A DNA stretch of 64,000 bases, from the NCBI GenBank assembly GCA_965227155.1, contig OZ245731.1:2728001-2792000 (forward strand). Reading direction: 5' to 3'. Under the pieces are notes generated by a model that saw only the letters and a list, made by a program, of their open reading frames with translations, did no database searches and was not told the DNA's origin. Within the stretch, counting starts at the first letter, position 1. Each line of letters starts with the position of its first letter. Of the stretch, positions 8,724 to 17,586 are shown one piece after another. The DNA is from UBA6059 sp965227155 (GTDB lineage: Bacteria > Bacteroidota > Bacteroidia > Cytophagales > Cyclobacteriaceae). Position numbers and translations under genes: made by a program.

Positions 8724-9800
8724 ATGGTTTTTAATGCCCGGATAATAGCCTTGCTATTGGCTATTTCAGTTGCTGTGATTACTACTTTTTTCCTGTCTTT
8801 GGGCTCTGGGGTAACCAATATTGCCTTATTCATTACATTTTCAATCTCTTTCGCATCCACCTACATCCTTACCACCTTGGTCATTGAGTTTATTTTTTTC
8901 AGGGAGGTACACCGGATCTATGAGGCGTTGGGCCAAATCAAAGATTACGAGTTTGATTCAATAAATACAAAATCAAAGAACCCACTCAACCCACTGCAAG
9001 GTATCAATCGTGAGATTTACAATTATGCCGAGTTAAAGCAACGTGAAATTGATGAGCTGCGGCGCATGGAAACTTTCCGCAGGGAATTCCTGGCCGATGT
9101 ATCACATGAGTTGAAGACACCCATTTTTGCAGCACAAGGTTTTGTCCATACCTTGATTGATGGCGCTGTGGAGGATAAGAAGGTGCGGAAGAAATTTCTG
9201 AAAAAGGCCGCCAAAAGCCTTGATGGACTTGATGTGCTTGTTCATGACCTGCTTACCTTATCTAATATGGAGACCGGTGAGATTAAAATGCATTTTGAGC
9301 ATTTTAATATTGTAGAGTTGTGCCTTGAGGTATTCGATCAGTTTGAAGAGAAAGCTGAGAAGAAGAAAATCACCGTAGGATTTGAAGAAAAGGAGCAGGT
9401 GCCTATATATGTGCATGCCGATTATCAACGAATTTACCAGGTAGTTTTAAATCTTACTTCCAACGCCATTAAATACACCAAAAAGGGTGGGGAGGTTAGC
9501 GTATTTTTTAAGGAAGGTAAAAATGAGGTTACCATTTTTGTGAAGGATTCTGGCCGTGGCATTCCTCCGGAGGATTTGAAGCGCATATTCGAACGCTTCT
9601 ACAGAGTGGAGAAAAGTCGCTCCAAAGAAAAGGGTGGCACAGGGCTTGGTCTCGCCATTGTAAAGCATATTGTGGAAGCACATGGCAGCAAGGTCAACGT
9701 AACCAGTACAGTAGATAAAGGATCCATATTTAGCTTTAAGCTTAAAAAAGGAGAGCAGGTAGAGGCGCCTGCACCCCGATATTACGAAGATGAAGATTAA
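8724..9800 (+). CDS. PhoR-like sensor histidine kinase
   Basis: 358 residues with two N-terminal membrane helices (about 6-27 and 31-58) and only a few residues between them, so there is almost no periplasmic sensor domain. The kinase core is complete: H box FLADVSHELKTPI with H128, N box NLTSNAIKYT, G1 DSGRGIPPEDL, F box FERFYRVEKSR, G2 GGTGLGLAIVKHIV. It shares an operon with the PhoB-like regulator. The tiny extracytoplasmic loop suggests membrane-state or protein-partner sensing (inference). Confidence 0.92.
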   Translation: MVFNARIIALLLAISVAVITTFFLSLGSGVTNIALFITFSISFASTYILTTLVIEFIFFREVHRIYEALGQIKDYEFDSINTKSKNPLNPLQGINREIYNYAELKQREIDELRRMETFRREFLADVSHELKTPIFAAQGFVHTLIDGAVEDKKVRKKFLKKAAKSLDGLDVLVHDLLTLSNMETGEIKMHFEHFNIVELCLEVFDQFEEKAEKKKITVGFEEKEQVPIYVHADYQRIYQVVLNLTSNAIKYTKKGGEVSVFFKEGKNEVTIFVKDSGRGIPPEDLKRIFERFYRVEKSRSKEKGGTGLGLAIVKHIVEAHGSKVNVTSTVDKGSIFSFKLKKGEQVEAPAPRYYEDED

Positions 9801-9803
9801 CAC

Positions 9804-9832
9804 TTGTTAGTGATTCATTTATTCTACCTTTG
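9804..9832 (+). promoter_or_regulatory. Promoter for the pseudouridine synthase gene
   Basis: TTG (9804-9806), 18-bp spacer, TACCTTTG (9825-9832) followed by CGCC. This is a strong Bacteroidota promoter match. The ATG at 9841 is only 8 bp beyond the box, so the transcript would have a leader of a few bases at most. Confidence 0.5.
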
Positions 9833-9840
9833 CGCCTCAC

Positions 9841-10554
9841 ATGAAAAAACCCGATTTTAAAGCATTGATCATTCATGAAGATGAGGACTATATACTGGTG
9901 AATAAGCCACCTTTCCTCTCTACCCTGGCTGATCGCAATGACCCAATTGATTTACAAACACTTGCTCAGGAGTATAACCCTGAGGTCAAAATCGGGCACA
10001 GGTTAGACAAAGAAACCTCTGGAATACTGGTCATAGCTAAACATGCGGAAGCATATCGACATTTTTCCCTGCAGCTTGAGCATAGAAAAGCCATTAAAAT
10101 TTACCATGCAGTAGTAAGCGGTACACACCAGTTGGAAAACTATGTAATCAACCTGCCTATACATGTATTAGCAAAGGGCGGCGTGAAAATTGATCGTAGG
10201 AAGGGTAAGCCTTCCAAAACTATAGTCACCACGCTTGATATCTTTAAAAACCATACGCTATTGGCATGTCAGCCTGTGACAGGCCGGATGCATCAGATCA
10301 GGATACATTTAAGTGCCCATAAGATGGCGATTATTCAGGATGAATTTTACCATGGTAGGGTATTGTTCCTCTCGCAGTTGAAGCGTTATTACAATTTAAA
10401 GAAGTGGACAGATGAAATGCCTCTGATCAAAAGAGTAGCGCTGCATGCTTTTTCAATGTCTTTTGAAGGGCTTAATGGGCAGGTAATCAGCGCAGAAGCA
10501 CCCTATCCAAAGGATTTCGCGGTATTGATCAAGCAGTTGAATAAATTCAAATGA
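9841..10554 (+). CDS. RluA-family pseudouridine synthase
   Basis: Isomerises uridine to pseudouridine in ribosomal or transfer RNA. It has 237 residues. The catalytic motif GHRLDKETSGILVIAK carries the essential aspartate; the VTGRMHQIRIHLSAH motif and the opening IIHEDEDYILVNKPP are typical. There is no N-terminal S4 domain, so this is a short RluA/RluC-like form. The target site cannot be told from sequence. It is monocistronic, between the two-component pair and the ribosomal protein cluster. Confidence 0.9.
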   Translation: MKKPDFKALIIHEDEDYILVNKPPFLSTLADRNDPIDLQTLAQEYNPEVKIGHRLDKETSGILVIAKHAEAYRHFSLQLEHRKAIKIYHAVVSGTHQLENYVINLPIHVLAKGGVKIDRRKGKPSKTIVTTLDIFKNHTLLACQPVTGRMHQIRIHLSAHKMAIIQDEFYHGRVLFLSQLKRYYNLKKWTDEMPLIKRVALHAFSMSFEGLNGQVISAEAPYPKDFAVLIKQLNKFK

Positions 10555-10572
10555 GAAATATCCAGAGGGCTG

Positions 10573-10603
10573 TTGTATTTCAGAATTAATACTTCTATTT
10601 TTG
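10573..10603 (+). promoter_or_regulatory. Promoter for the rplM-rpsI(-rpsB) operon
   Basis: TTG (10573-10575), 20-bp spacer, TATTTTTG (10596-10603): a full match to the Bacteroidota TTG-N20-TAnnTTTG promoter. The transcript would start at about 10608, giving a leader of 45-50 nt that includes the hairpin at 10606-10626. Confidence 0.55.
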
Positions 10604-10605
10604 TG

Positions 10606-10626
10606 TCCCTTTTCGGAGGAAGGGGA
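10606..10626 (+). promoter_or_regulatory. 5'-leader hairpin before rplM
   Basis: TCCCTTTTC (10606-10614) pairs with GGAAGGGGA (10618-10626) with G-T wobbles at positions 5 and 8 of the stem, closing a GGA loop. It sits at the predicted 5' end of the L13-S9 transcript. Ribosomal protein operons are often controlled by such leaders that mimic rRNA; here autoregulation by L13 is inference. Confidence 0.35.
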
Positions 10627-10654
10627 AATTCTATACTAAAAATCGAATTAGATA

Positions 10655-11101
10655 GTGGATTCTTTAAGTTATAAAACAGTATCATTAAACAAAGCTACCG
10701 TAGACAAAAATTGGGTGGTAGTAGACGCTAAAGATCTTATTTTAGGTCGCTTAGCATCTAACGTCGCTAAAATGATTCGCGGTAAGCACAAGCCTGGTTA
10801 CACACCCCATGTAGATTGCGGTGATAATGTAATTGTTTTGAATGCTGATAAAATAAGGCTGACAGGTCGTAAAATGGCCAACAAACAATATGTGAGACAT
10901 ACGGGTTACCCTGGCGGTCAGAGAGTTTCCACGCCAAAAGAAATTATCAGGCGAAAGTCAGCAACCATTCTGGTGGAAAGCGCAGTAAGAGGTATGCTAC
11001 CAAAAAACAGATTGGGCAGAGCGATCTTCAAAAACCTTTACGTGTATGAAGGTACTGAACATCCTCATGAAGCGCAGAAACCAAAAGAAGTAAAATTTTA
11101 A
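10655..11101 (+). CDS. rplM: 50S ribosomal protein L13
   Basis: 148 residues, all main uL13 motifs present: WVVVDAKDLILGRLAS, KHKPGYTPHVDCGDNVIVLNA, GRKMANKQYVRHTGYPGG, AVRGMLPKNRLGRAIFKNLYVYEG, HPHEAQKP. The start is GTG; the N-terminus VDSLSYKTVSLNKATVDKNW matches Bacteroidota L13 from its first residue, which decides the start. It is the first gene of the rplM-rpsI pair and is followed by rpsB and tsf. Confidence 0.97.
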   Translation: MDSLSYKTVSLNKATVDKNWVVVDAKDLILGRLASNVAKMIRGKHKPGYTPHVDCGDNVIVLNADKIRLTGRKMANKQYVRHTGYPGGQRVSTPKEIIRRKSATILVESAVRGMLPKNRLGRAIFKNLYVYEGTEHPHEAQKPKEVKF

Positions 11102-11112
11102 TTATTGTTTGA

Positions 11113-11499
11113 ATGGATTATACCAATACAATAGGGAGAAGGAAAACATCCATAGCCCGTATATACATGGCTCCAGGAAAAGGTGAGATCACTATCAATA
11201 ACAGAACCTTTGATGATTATTTTCCTGCTGAAGTGCTAAGACTGGTTGTTAAGCAACCACTGGAAACCGCCAACGAAACAGCTAATTACGATATAAAAGT
11301 AAATCTTACTGGTGGTGGTTTATCTGGTCAGGCTGAAGCTTTAAGATTGGCGATTGCCAGAGCATTGGCTGACATCAATCCTGATCATAGACCTGCGCTT
11401 AAGAAAGAAGGCTATTTCACACGTGACCCTAGAATGGTAGAACGTAAGAAATACGGTCGTAGAAAAGCGAGAAGAAGATTCCAGTTTAGCAAACGTTAA
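11113..11499 (+). CDS. rpsI: 30S ribosomal protein S9
   Basis: 128 residues. It begins IGRRKTSIARIYMAPGKGEITIN, has NVxGGGxSGQAEA-type motif (NLTGGGLSGQAEALRLAIARAL), and ends in the basic tail YGRRKARRRFQFSKR that reaches the ribosomal P site. It lies 11 bp after rplM in the same transcript. Confidence 0.97.
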   Translation: MDYTNTIGRRKTSIARIYMAPGKGEITINNRTFDDYFPAEVLRLVVKQPLETANETANYDIKVNLTGGGLSGQAEALRLAIARALADINPDHRPALKKEGYFTRDPRMVERKKYGRRKARRRFQFSKR

Positions 11500-11523
11500 T
11501 CCCTACGAAAAGCAATTTCATAA

Positions 11524-12279
11524 ATGGCAAAACTTACTTACAAAGAATTACTTGATGCCGGTGTTCACTTCGGACACCTTACCAGAAAATGGGATCCACA
11601 AATGGCACCTTTCATTTTCATGGAAAAGAATGGCATCCATGTAATAGATCTCAATAAAACCCTGGCTTGTGCTGATGAGGCTGCTGAAGCTATCAAAGGG
11701 ATCGTTCGTTCAGGCCGCAAGGTGATGTTCGTAGCAACCAAAAAACAGGCTAAGGAAGTAGTTTCTGAAGAAGCTAAGCGCCTGCGTATGCCATACGTAA
11801 CTGAGCGATGGTTAGGTGGTATGCTTACCAATTTTGCAACTATCCGCAAGTCACTTAAGAAGATGTCATCTATCGACAAAATGATGAAAGATGAGTCTTA
11901 TCTTAATCTTGCCAAAAGAGAAAGATTAATGATTTCTCGGGAGAAGGATAAGCTGGAAAAAATTCTTGGTGGTATTGCAGATCTTACCCGTCTTCCTGCG
12001 GCACTGTTTATCGTAGATATTAAGCGAGAGCATATTGCAGTAGCAGAGGCTCAGAAACTGAATATACCGGTATTTGGTATAGTTGATACAAACTCGAATC
12101 CAAACGAGGTGGATTATCCGATACCTGGTAATGATGATGCGTTCAAATCTATCCACTTATTGGTGAGCTACATTGGCAAATCCATCGAAGAGGGATTAGG
12201 TGAGCGCAAAAAAGATAAGGAAGAGGCGCAGCTGAAAGAGGCAGAAGAAGCTAAGAAAGAAGCTGACGCAACCGAATAA
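11524..12279 (+). CDS. rpsB: 30S ribosomal protein S2
   Basis: 251 residues. Motifs: LLDAGVHFGHLTRKWDPQM, IHVIDLNKT, VMFVATKKQAK, YVTERWLGGMLTNF, ALFIVDIKREHIAVAEA, GIVDTNSNPNEVDYPIPGNDDA. The C-terminus is an extended charged helix (GERKKDKEEAQLKEAEEAKK). It is 24 bp after rpsI and 97 bp before tsf, with a strong hairpin between, so tsf expression may be partly uncoupled. Confidence 0.97.
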   Translation: MAKLTYKELLDAGVHFGHLTRKWDPQMAPFIFMEKNGIHVIDLNKTLACADEAAEAIKGIVRSGRKVMFVATKKQAKEVVSEEAKRLRMPYVTERWLGGMLTNFATIRKSLKKMSSIDKMMKDESYLNLAKRERLMISREKDKLEKILGGIADLTRLPAALFIVDIKREHIAVAEAQKLNIPVFGIVDTNSNPNEVDYPIPGNDDAFKSIHLLVSYIGKSIEEGLGERKKDKEEAQLKEAEEAKKEADATE

Positions 12280-12303
12280 GATCATAAACTACATTTGACA
12301 TAT

Positions 12304-12341
12304 AAAAATTGAACATTGATCCCGGTCGGTGTTCAATTTTT
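12304..12341 (+). terminator. Hairpin terminator/attenuator between rpsB and tsf
   Basis: Perfect 12-bp arms AAAAATTGAACA (12304-12315) and TGTTCAATTTTT (12330-12341) with a 14-nt loop. The 3' arm ends in a T run. It may end the rpsB transcript or attenuate read-through into tsf. Confidence 0.7.
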
Positions 12342-12376
12342 GTTTGAAGTAAACTCAAATCAAAACATATCATAAA

Positions 12377-13207
12377 ATGGCTATTACGGCAAAAGATGTA
12401 AATAAGCTAAGACAAATGACCGGTGCTGGCATGATGGATTGCAAAAAAGCATTGGTTGAAGCAGACGGTGATTTCGATAAAGCGGTTGAACTGCTGCGTA
12501 AAAAAGGACAGAAGGTGTCTGCGTCAAGAGCGGATCGTGAAACTTCTGAAGGTATTATCACCATCAAAACTAATGATGACAATAGCGTAGGTGTATTGAT
12601 TGCCCTTACCTGCGAAACTGACTTTGTGGCAAAGAACGAAGATTTCATAAACCTTGCCAATGAGATCGTAGATGTTGCTTTTGCTCAAAGCCCCTCCACT
12701 ATAGAGGAGCTTGTAGCCTTAAAGTCAGGCGATCTGACGCTAGCAGATAAAATTGTAGATGCTACCGGCAAAATAGGAGAGAAAATTGAGGTTAAGGAAT
12801 ATGAAATCCTTAAGGGAGAATACATAGTGCCTTACATCCACTCCAACAGTAAGCTTGGTGTAATGGTATCTCTTAAGAATGTGAATGACGCTGAAGTAGA
12901 AGAAGCAGGTAAAGATGTGGCCATGCAAATTGCTGCGATGAGCCCTGTAGCCGTTGATAAAGATGGTGTTGACCAAAGCATCGTTGAAAAAGAGATAGAG
13001 ATTGGAAAAGAGCAGGCTCGTCAGGAAGGTAAACCTGAGAATATCATCGAAAAGATTGCTATGGGTAAGCTCAATAAGTTTTTCAAAGAGAATACTTTGC
13101 TGAGTCAGTCTTTTGTAAAGGATAATAACCTATCTATCCAGCAATATCTTGATGGTGTAAGCAAAGGCTTAACAGTAGCTGACTTCAAGAGAATTGCTAT
13201 CGGTTAA
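12377..13207 (+). CDS. tsf: Translation elongation factor Ts
   Basis: Nucleotide exchange factor for EF-Tu. 276 residues. N-terminal UBA-like domain with VNKLRQMTGAGMMDCKKALVEADGDFDKAVELLRKKG, then the TDFVAKNEDF motif that contacts EF-Tu, and two core subdomains (EYIVPYIHSNSKLGVMVSL; VAMQIAAMSPVAVDKDGV). The C-terminal segment LLSQSFVKDNNLSIQQYL is typical. It is the last gene of the ribosomal cluster and ends at a strong terminator. Confidence 0.97.
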   Translation: MAITAKDVNKLRQMTGAGMMDCKKALVEADGDFDKAVELLRKKGQKVSASRADRETSEGIITIKTNDDNSVGVLIALTCETDFVAKNEDFINLANEIVDVAFAQSPSTIEELVALKSGDLTLADKIVDATGKIGEKIEVKEYEILKGEYIVPYIHSNSKLGVMVSLKNVNDAEVEEAGKDVAMQIAAMSPVAVDKDGVDQSIVEKEIEIGKEQARQEGKPENIIEKIAMGKLNKFFKENTLLSQSFVKDNNLSIQQYLDGVSKGLTVADFKRIAIG

Positions 13208-13231
13208 TGCTTAAAGCAGATCAAAATTTTT

Positions 13232-13256
13232 AAAGGGGCTCTTGAGCCCCTTTTTT
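13232..13256. terminator. Bidirectional terminator between tsf and ridA
   Basis: AAAGGGGCTC (13232-13241) pairs perfectly with GAGCCCCTTT (13244-13253). A T run follows on the plus strand; on the minus strand the stem is followed by AAAATTTTGA, with a weaker T tract. It ends both convergent genes and overlaps the ridA stop codon. Confidence 0.85.
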
Positions 13257-13674
13257 ATTCTATAGTAGCAATACACTTCAATTCTATGGCAATAGGTGTG
13301 GGCAGACTGCTGATTTCCACGGTAGTGCGGCAAGGTTGGTTGTCCTTAAAATACTCGGCATAGATCTTATTATATGTGGCAAAATCAGCTTTCATATTGG
13401 TTAAAAAAACCGTAACATCCACCAGCTGCGACCAGCTTGATCCTGCATCCTCCAGAATTGCCCGTACATTTTTAAAGACAGAATGACACTGCGCCTCAAT
13501 ATCATATTCTTTGATGTTCCCCTGATCATCGAGGGTTACTCCTGGAATCTCTTTGCTTCCCCTGGTACGTGGCCCAACACCCGAAAGGAAAAGTAAGTTG
13601 CCCACTTTTCGGGCGTGCGGGTATAAGCCTACAGGTTCAGGTGCTTTATTACTATTTCTGATATCATTTGCCAT
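13255..13674 (-). CDS. RidA/YjgF-family protein
   Basis: 139 residues of the Rid superfamily, which hydrolyses reactive enamine/imine intermediates formed by PLP enzymes or degrades related amino-acid derivatives. Motifs: PVGLYPHARKVGNLLFLSGVGPR, IEAQCHSVFKNVRAILEDAGSSWSQLVDVTVFLTNM, YAEYF, PCRTTVEISSLP and the C-terminal IELKCIA. The Arg of PCRTTVE, which in RidA binds the substrate carboxylate, is present. The insertion TRGSKEIPGVTLDDQGN is longer than in classical RidA, so this may be another Rid subgroup. The gene starts 1 bp after pepP stops, indicating one operon. Confidence 0.88.
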   Translation of the reverse strand: MANDIRNSNKAPEPVGLYPHARKVGNLLFLSGVGPRTRGSKEIPGVTLDDQGNIKEYDIEAQCHSVFKNVRAILEDAGSSWSQLVDVTVFLTNMKADFATYNKIYAEYFKDNQPCRTTVEISSLPTPIAIELKCIATIE

Positions 13675-13675
13675 A

Positions 13676-14965
13676 TTATTGGTTCATTAGGTGCTCGATT
13701 TCATCTGCGTGGATAGGAATATTTTTCATGAGGTTGATGTGCCCATCTTCGGTTACAATAATATTATCCTCCAGACGGATACCAATACCTTCTTCACGGA
13801 TATAGATACCAGGTTCTACGGTAAATGCCATACCGGCTTTCACAGGTTCATAAAAGCTACCTACATCATGAACATCCAGGCCTATAAAATGTGATGTGCC
13901 ATGCATGAAATATTTGCGATAGAGTGGATTTTTGGGATCTTGCCTGGCTACATCATGCTTGTCAAACAATCCCAGAGATATCAATTCACTTTCCATGATT
14001 TTGACTACTTCAGCCTGATATTCCTTCAAAGTGATACCCGGCCTGAGCAAGTCTGTTGCCTGAGTTTTTACATGGAGGACAGCATCATATACTGATCGCT
14101 GCCTTTTGGTAAATTTACCATTGACAGGGATTGTTCTGGTCATATCTGCATTGTAATTGGCATATTCGGCACCTACGTCCATCAATAGCAGATCGCCATC
14201 ATGGCATTGCTGGTTGTTTTGAATATAATGCAGCACACAGGCGCTTGCTCCACTGGCTATGATTGGGTCATAGGCAAAGCCGCGTGACCTGTTTTTCATA
14301 AATTCAAATACATATTCTGCTTCAATTTCATACTCCCATACACCGGGACTAACCATCTCCAGTACATTTCTAAATGCTTTCTCTGTAATTTGACAGGCAT
14401 GGCGCATCGTTTCTATTTCTTCCTCCTCCTTCACAGATCGCAAGCTTTGCATGTGAGGCGCAACCCTTTGGAAATTATGGAGTGGGTAATTCCGCTTGCA
14501 TTCCTTGAGGAATCTATCACTTCGGGTTTCTGTACTGGTACTGGCGCGAAGATGCTCGTTAGTGTCCAAAAAGATATGATCACATTCAACCACTACCTGA
14601 TGAAAAATCTGGTCGAACTGGCTCGTCCATTCAATGTGGTCGATACCCGATAAGGCCATGGCTTCCTCTTTATTTAGCTTGTGGCCTTCCCAGATAGCGA
14701 TCATTTCGTTGGTCTCACGAACAAAGAGTATCTCCCTCAAATTTTCATCAGGATGGTCTGGTGCCAAAAGCAATATTGACTCCTCCTGATCAGCTGCTGT
14801 CAGGTAAAACAAATTGCTGTCCTGCACGAAAGGCATTATGCCATCCCCACTTTTGGGAAGAATATCATTGGAATGAAAAACCGCAACCGATTTTTTGGGC
14901 AGTTTATCTACCAGCTTTTGCCTGTTTTTTATGAATAAGCTGTTTTTTATAGGTCTATATTTCAT
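13676..14965 (-). CDS. Xaa-Pro aminopeptidase (M24, aminopeptidase P family)
   Basis: Removes N-terminal residues preceding proline. 429 residues: N-terminal creatinase-like domain (about 1-165) and M24 pita-bread domain. The five metal ligands are visible: D in LLMDVGAEY, D in NYNADMTRTIP, H in MHGTSHFIGLDVHD, E in AFTVEPGIY and E in GIRLEDNIIV. It has no signal peptide and is cytosolic. It is upstream of a RidA-like gene with 1 bp between them; a shared role in amino-acid or peptide turnover is inference. Confidence 0.93.
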   Translation of the reverse strand: MKYRPIKNSLFIKNRQKLVDKLPKKSVAVFHSNDILPKSGDGIMPFVQDSNLFYLTAADQEESILLLAPDHPDENLREILFVRETNEMIAIWEGHKLNKEEAMALSGIDHIEWTSQFDQIFHQVVVECDHIFLDTNEHLRASTSTETRSDRFLKECKRNYPLHNFQRVAPHMQSLRSVKEEEEIETMRHACQITEKAFRNVLEMVSPGVWEYEIEAEYVFEFMKNRSRGFAYDPIIASGASACVLHYIQNNQQCHDGDLLLMDVGAEYANYNADMTRTIPVNGKFTKRQRSVYDAVLHVKTQATDLLRPGITLKEYQAEVVKIMESELISLGLFDKHDVARQDPKNPLYRKYFMHGTSHFIGLDVHDVGSFYEPVKAGMAFTVEPGIYIREEGIGIRLEDNIIVTEDGHINLMKNIPIHADEIEHLMNQ

Positions 14966-15055
14966 GGCTTTATCGGGCTGTATTTAGGGTATTGAATATT
15001 AGAACATCAAATCCTCTAAGAATTACAAAGGATATGTTTTAATTTTCAATATCGA

Positions 15056-16495
15056 ATGAAAACGTTATTCTTAAAATTAACTTTTCTCCTGATCATTCAA
15101 GTGGCTTTTGGTCAGGAATCTAAATATTGGGTTTACCTGAAAGCGCAGGAAGACACCACCTTATTTCAAGCCTCGACAAAAAACAGTTCAGACGTTCATA
15201 TAACCTACTATTCACATTGGCTGAATGCATATGCAGTTAAAGCTGCAAATTCGGCGATAGAAAAATTCAAGGAGCTCAGCTATATTCAATCAATTGAAGC
15301 ACAGGGGTATTTTGAGAGGCTTAGTTATGAGGAGGATACTGCAATGCAGCTTGGGTTCGCTCTAGACCAGATAGGCGCCCAGCAGCTTCTTGATAAAGGC
15401 CTGACGGGTAAAGGTATAAAGATTGGGGTCATCGATGGAGGGTTTCTTGCTGCGGATAAGGATGAATCACTTCTGCATTTATTCAAAGGAAAGCACATTA
15501 GGGCCTACAGAGACTATATCACCCCCACAATGGAGGCCTACAAGGGTAGTAAAGCGCTGGATGATCGACACGGTACTGATGTCATGCAGGTATTGGCTGG
15601 AATTAATGAAAAAAAGAAAATAAGAATGGGACTGGCCTCAGATGCTGATTATTACCTTATAAGGACAGACCATGGTGGCAGTGAGAAGAAAATCGAGGAG
15701 GCATACCTGATTGAGGCACTGGAATGGCTCGACAGCCTCGGCGTGAAGCTGGTAAACATTTCCTTAGGCTATACAGAAGGTTTTGACAACAAGGCGGAGA
15801 ACTATAACCCAGATGATATGAATGGCCGAACAGCTGTGGCCAAAGCGGTAGATTATGCCTTTAAGGAGGAGGGCATGCTGGTGGTTGTATCCGCAGGAAA
15901 TGACGGGAATAAGAACTGGCGCATCCTTTCCACTCCTGCTGATGCCAGGCATGCCTTATCTGTGGGGAGTACCAATTACAAGCATTGGGATAAGGCCTTA
16001 TTTAGCTCTATTGGACCGGAACACTTACCATACCTGAAGCCGGAAATCAGCTGTTTTGCCAGTCAGGGCACATCATTTTCAGCACCTGTTATCACCAGCC
16101 TGGCTGCTGCCATCTGGCAATATGATTCTGCTTTGACCAATGAGGAGGTAAAAACTATTATAAACCAGTCCGGCCATTTGTATCCTTATGGCAACAACCA
16201 TATCGGCTATGGGGTGCCTCTGGCTAACAGGATGCTGGATAGGCTGGAAGGTAAAATATTGCCAGAGCCTGAAAAGATCAAGGTTTATGAAAATAGCTAC
16301 CGGTTTGATGAGAAAGCTGAAAAACATGCTGTTGTGTATCATAAATGGGATCAGCAAAGGGTGAAAGAGGAGCTTTATATTCCGCTCAATCAAGATAGAC
16401 TCAAGATTAAGCGACCAGCACGGGTAATGTTTACCACAGTGATCTTCGATAATGAAAAGGTAGTAGAACTTCAATGGATGCGCAGAGAGGACTAA
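15056..16495 (+). CDS. Secreted S8 family serine peptidase (subtilase)
   Basis: 479 residues with a signal peptide (about 1-19, ending VAFGQ). The catalytic triad is complete: D127 in IGVIDGGF, H172 in DDRHGTDV, S341 in GTSFSAP; the oxyanion Asn is N283 in SAGNDGN. The region 20-95 resembles a subtilase inhibitor-like propeptide. After the catalytic domain (about 105-395) there is an 80-residue beta-rich tail without the recognisable T9SS type A sorting motif, so export beyond the periplasm is uncertain. It converges on the GT9 gene with a 4-bp overlap of stop codons. Confidence 0.9.
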   Translation: MKTLFLKLTFLLIIQVAFGQESKYWVYLKAQEDTTLFQASTKNSSDVHITYYSHWLNAYAVKAANSAIEKFKELSYIQSIEAQGYFERLSYEEDTAMQLGFALDQIGAQQLLDKGLTGKGIKIGVIDGGFLAADKDESLLHLFKGKHIRAYRDYITPTMEAYKGSKALDDRHGTDVMQVLAGINEKKKIRMGLASDADYYLIRTDHGGSEKKIEEAYLIEALEWLDSLGVKLVNISLGYTEGFDNKAENYNPDDMNGRTAVAKAVDYAFKEEGMLVVVSAGNDGNKNWRILSTPADARHALSVGSTNYKHWDKALFSSIGPEHLPYLKPEISCFASQGTSFSAPVITSLAAAIWQYDSALTNEEVKTIINQSGHLYPYGNNHIGYGVPLANRMLDRLEGKILPEPEKIKVYENSYRFDEKAEKHAVVYHKWDQQRVKEELYIPLNQDRLKIKRPARVMFTTVIFDNEKVVELQWMRRED

Positions 16496-17490
16496 CTTTC
16501 AAGTGTGTTTATAAGCTGTGCTGAAGATATGGTTTTGGCACAATTGAAATGCCCTTCCGGGCAGCTTTTGAAGCCGTGAAGACCACAAGGCCTGCATTTC
16601 AAATGCTCCGAAGTTTCGATAATTTGGCTCTTGGTAGCCAATGGCCCGAATCCAAAGCTGGGTACCGTGCTGCAAAATATAGCAGCAGTGGGGCCATCTA
16701 CAGCGGAGGCAAGGTGCATTGGTGCTGAGTCATTCACAAAATTCATGACGGCACCCTTCATGAGTAATGCAGATTCCCGCAGGCTAAGCATTCCGCATAA
16801 ATTGTGAATATTGTCATGCTCAGATGCTTTCAAAATGTGGTCGCATTGGGCTTTATCGCCAGGCGCACCTAGAAGGTAAACAGCACCTTTGAAACTCATT
16901 TTTCGTAAAAAATCGATCCACTGATCGGCAGGAAATTGCTTGGTAAACCACACTGAGGTTGGTGCTAACGTAATGTATGGTTGCTGTTGGTAAGTATCTA
17001 CTTTTTGCTTATCCGCCTCTGAAAAATAGATCTTTGGTTTTGAGGAGATAGGGCCTGTAAAAGGTGTGATGCAGCTTTGATTGCGGTCAACCTCGTGGGT
17101 GCCATCCCCGATCTGGTGTAGAAATTTATGCGTATAAGTAAATGCCAATGGGTTTTTACTGAAGCCACTTTTGATTTCACTTCTGGCAAAGGCTGCAATC
17201 AAACCACTGGAGGCAAACCGGTGAAGGTTGACCGTAAGGTCATAATGCTTTGCGCGAACCTTGCTGATAATCTTAAACAGTGCTTTGTATTTGCCTTTTG
17301 CTTTATCCCATTCCAGGATTCTATCAACATAAGGAGCTGTTTCCAGTATGTTTTTCAGTCCTTTTCTTACAACCCAGTCAATGGTAGCATCAGGGTAAGT
17401 TTGATGGAGCTTTTCAGCAACTGCAGTTGCCAAAATAGCATCACCAATATAGGCTGTCTGGATGATGAGGATATGTTTGAATTGGCGCAT
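16492..17490 (-). CDS. GT9 family glycosyltransferase (heptosyltransferase-like)
   Basis: 332 residues of GT-B fold resembling ADP-heptose:LPS heptosyltransferases. It begins ILIIQTAYIGDAILATAVAEKL (the RxxxxGDxxLxTP pattern), has ITLAPTSVWFTKQFPADQW for nucleotide binding, and the family motif NFVNDSAPMHLASAVDGPTAAIFCST near the C-terminus. It is expected to add a sugar to the LPS core or another envelope glycan on the cytosolic face. Its 3' end overlaps the subtilase gene by 4 bp and its 5' end faces the M16 peptidase gene. Confidence 0.88.
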   Translation of the reverse strand: MRQFKHILIIQTAYIGDAILATAVAEKLHQTYPDATIDWVVRKGLKNILETAPYVDRILEWDKAKGKYKALFKIISKVRAKHYDLTVNLHRFASSGLIAAFARSEIKSGFSKNPLAFTYTHKFLHQIGDGTHEVDRNQSCITPFTGPISSKPKIYFSEADKQKVDTYQQQPYITLAPTSVWFTKQFPADQWIDFLRKMSFKGAVYLLGAPGDKAQCDHILKASEHDNIHNLCGMLSLRESALLMKGAVMNFVNDSAPMHLASAVDGPTAAIFCSTVPSFGFGPLATKSQIIETSEHLKCRPCGLHGFKSCPEGHFNCAKTISSAQLINTLES

Positions 17491-17510
17491 GGATTGGTAG
17501 CTAAATTAAG

Positions 17511-17518
17511 TAAATTTG
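17511..17518 (+). promoter_or_regulatory. -7 box for the M16 peptidase gene
   Basis: TAAATTTG followed by CGCCCC, an exact TAnnTTTG match. TTG triplets upstream have spacings of 14 or 26 bp, not the preferred 19-20. A leader of about 65 nt would follow. Confidence 0.35.
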
Positions 17519-17586
17519 CGCCCCCACAACATACCGAGGAGGCTTAAGCGCAGAGGGTTGTTGATTTAATACAAAAGCAGGTTTCC

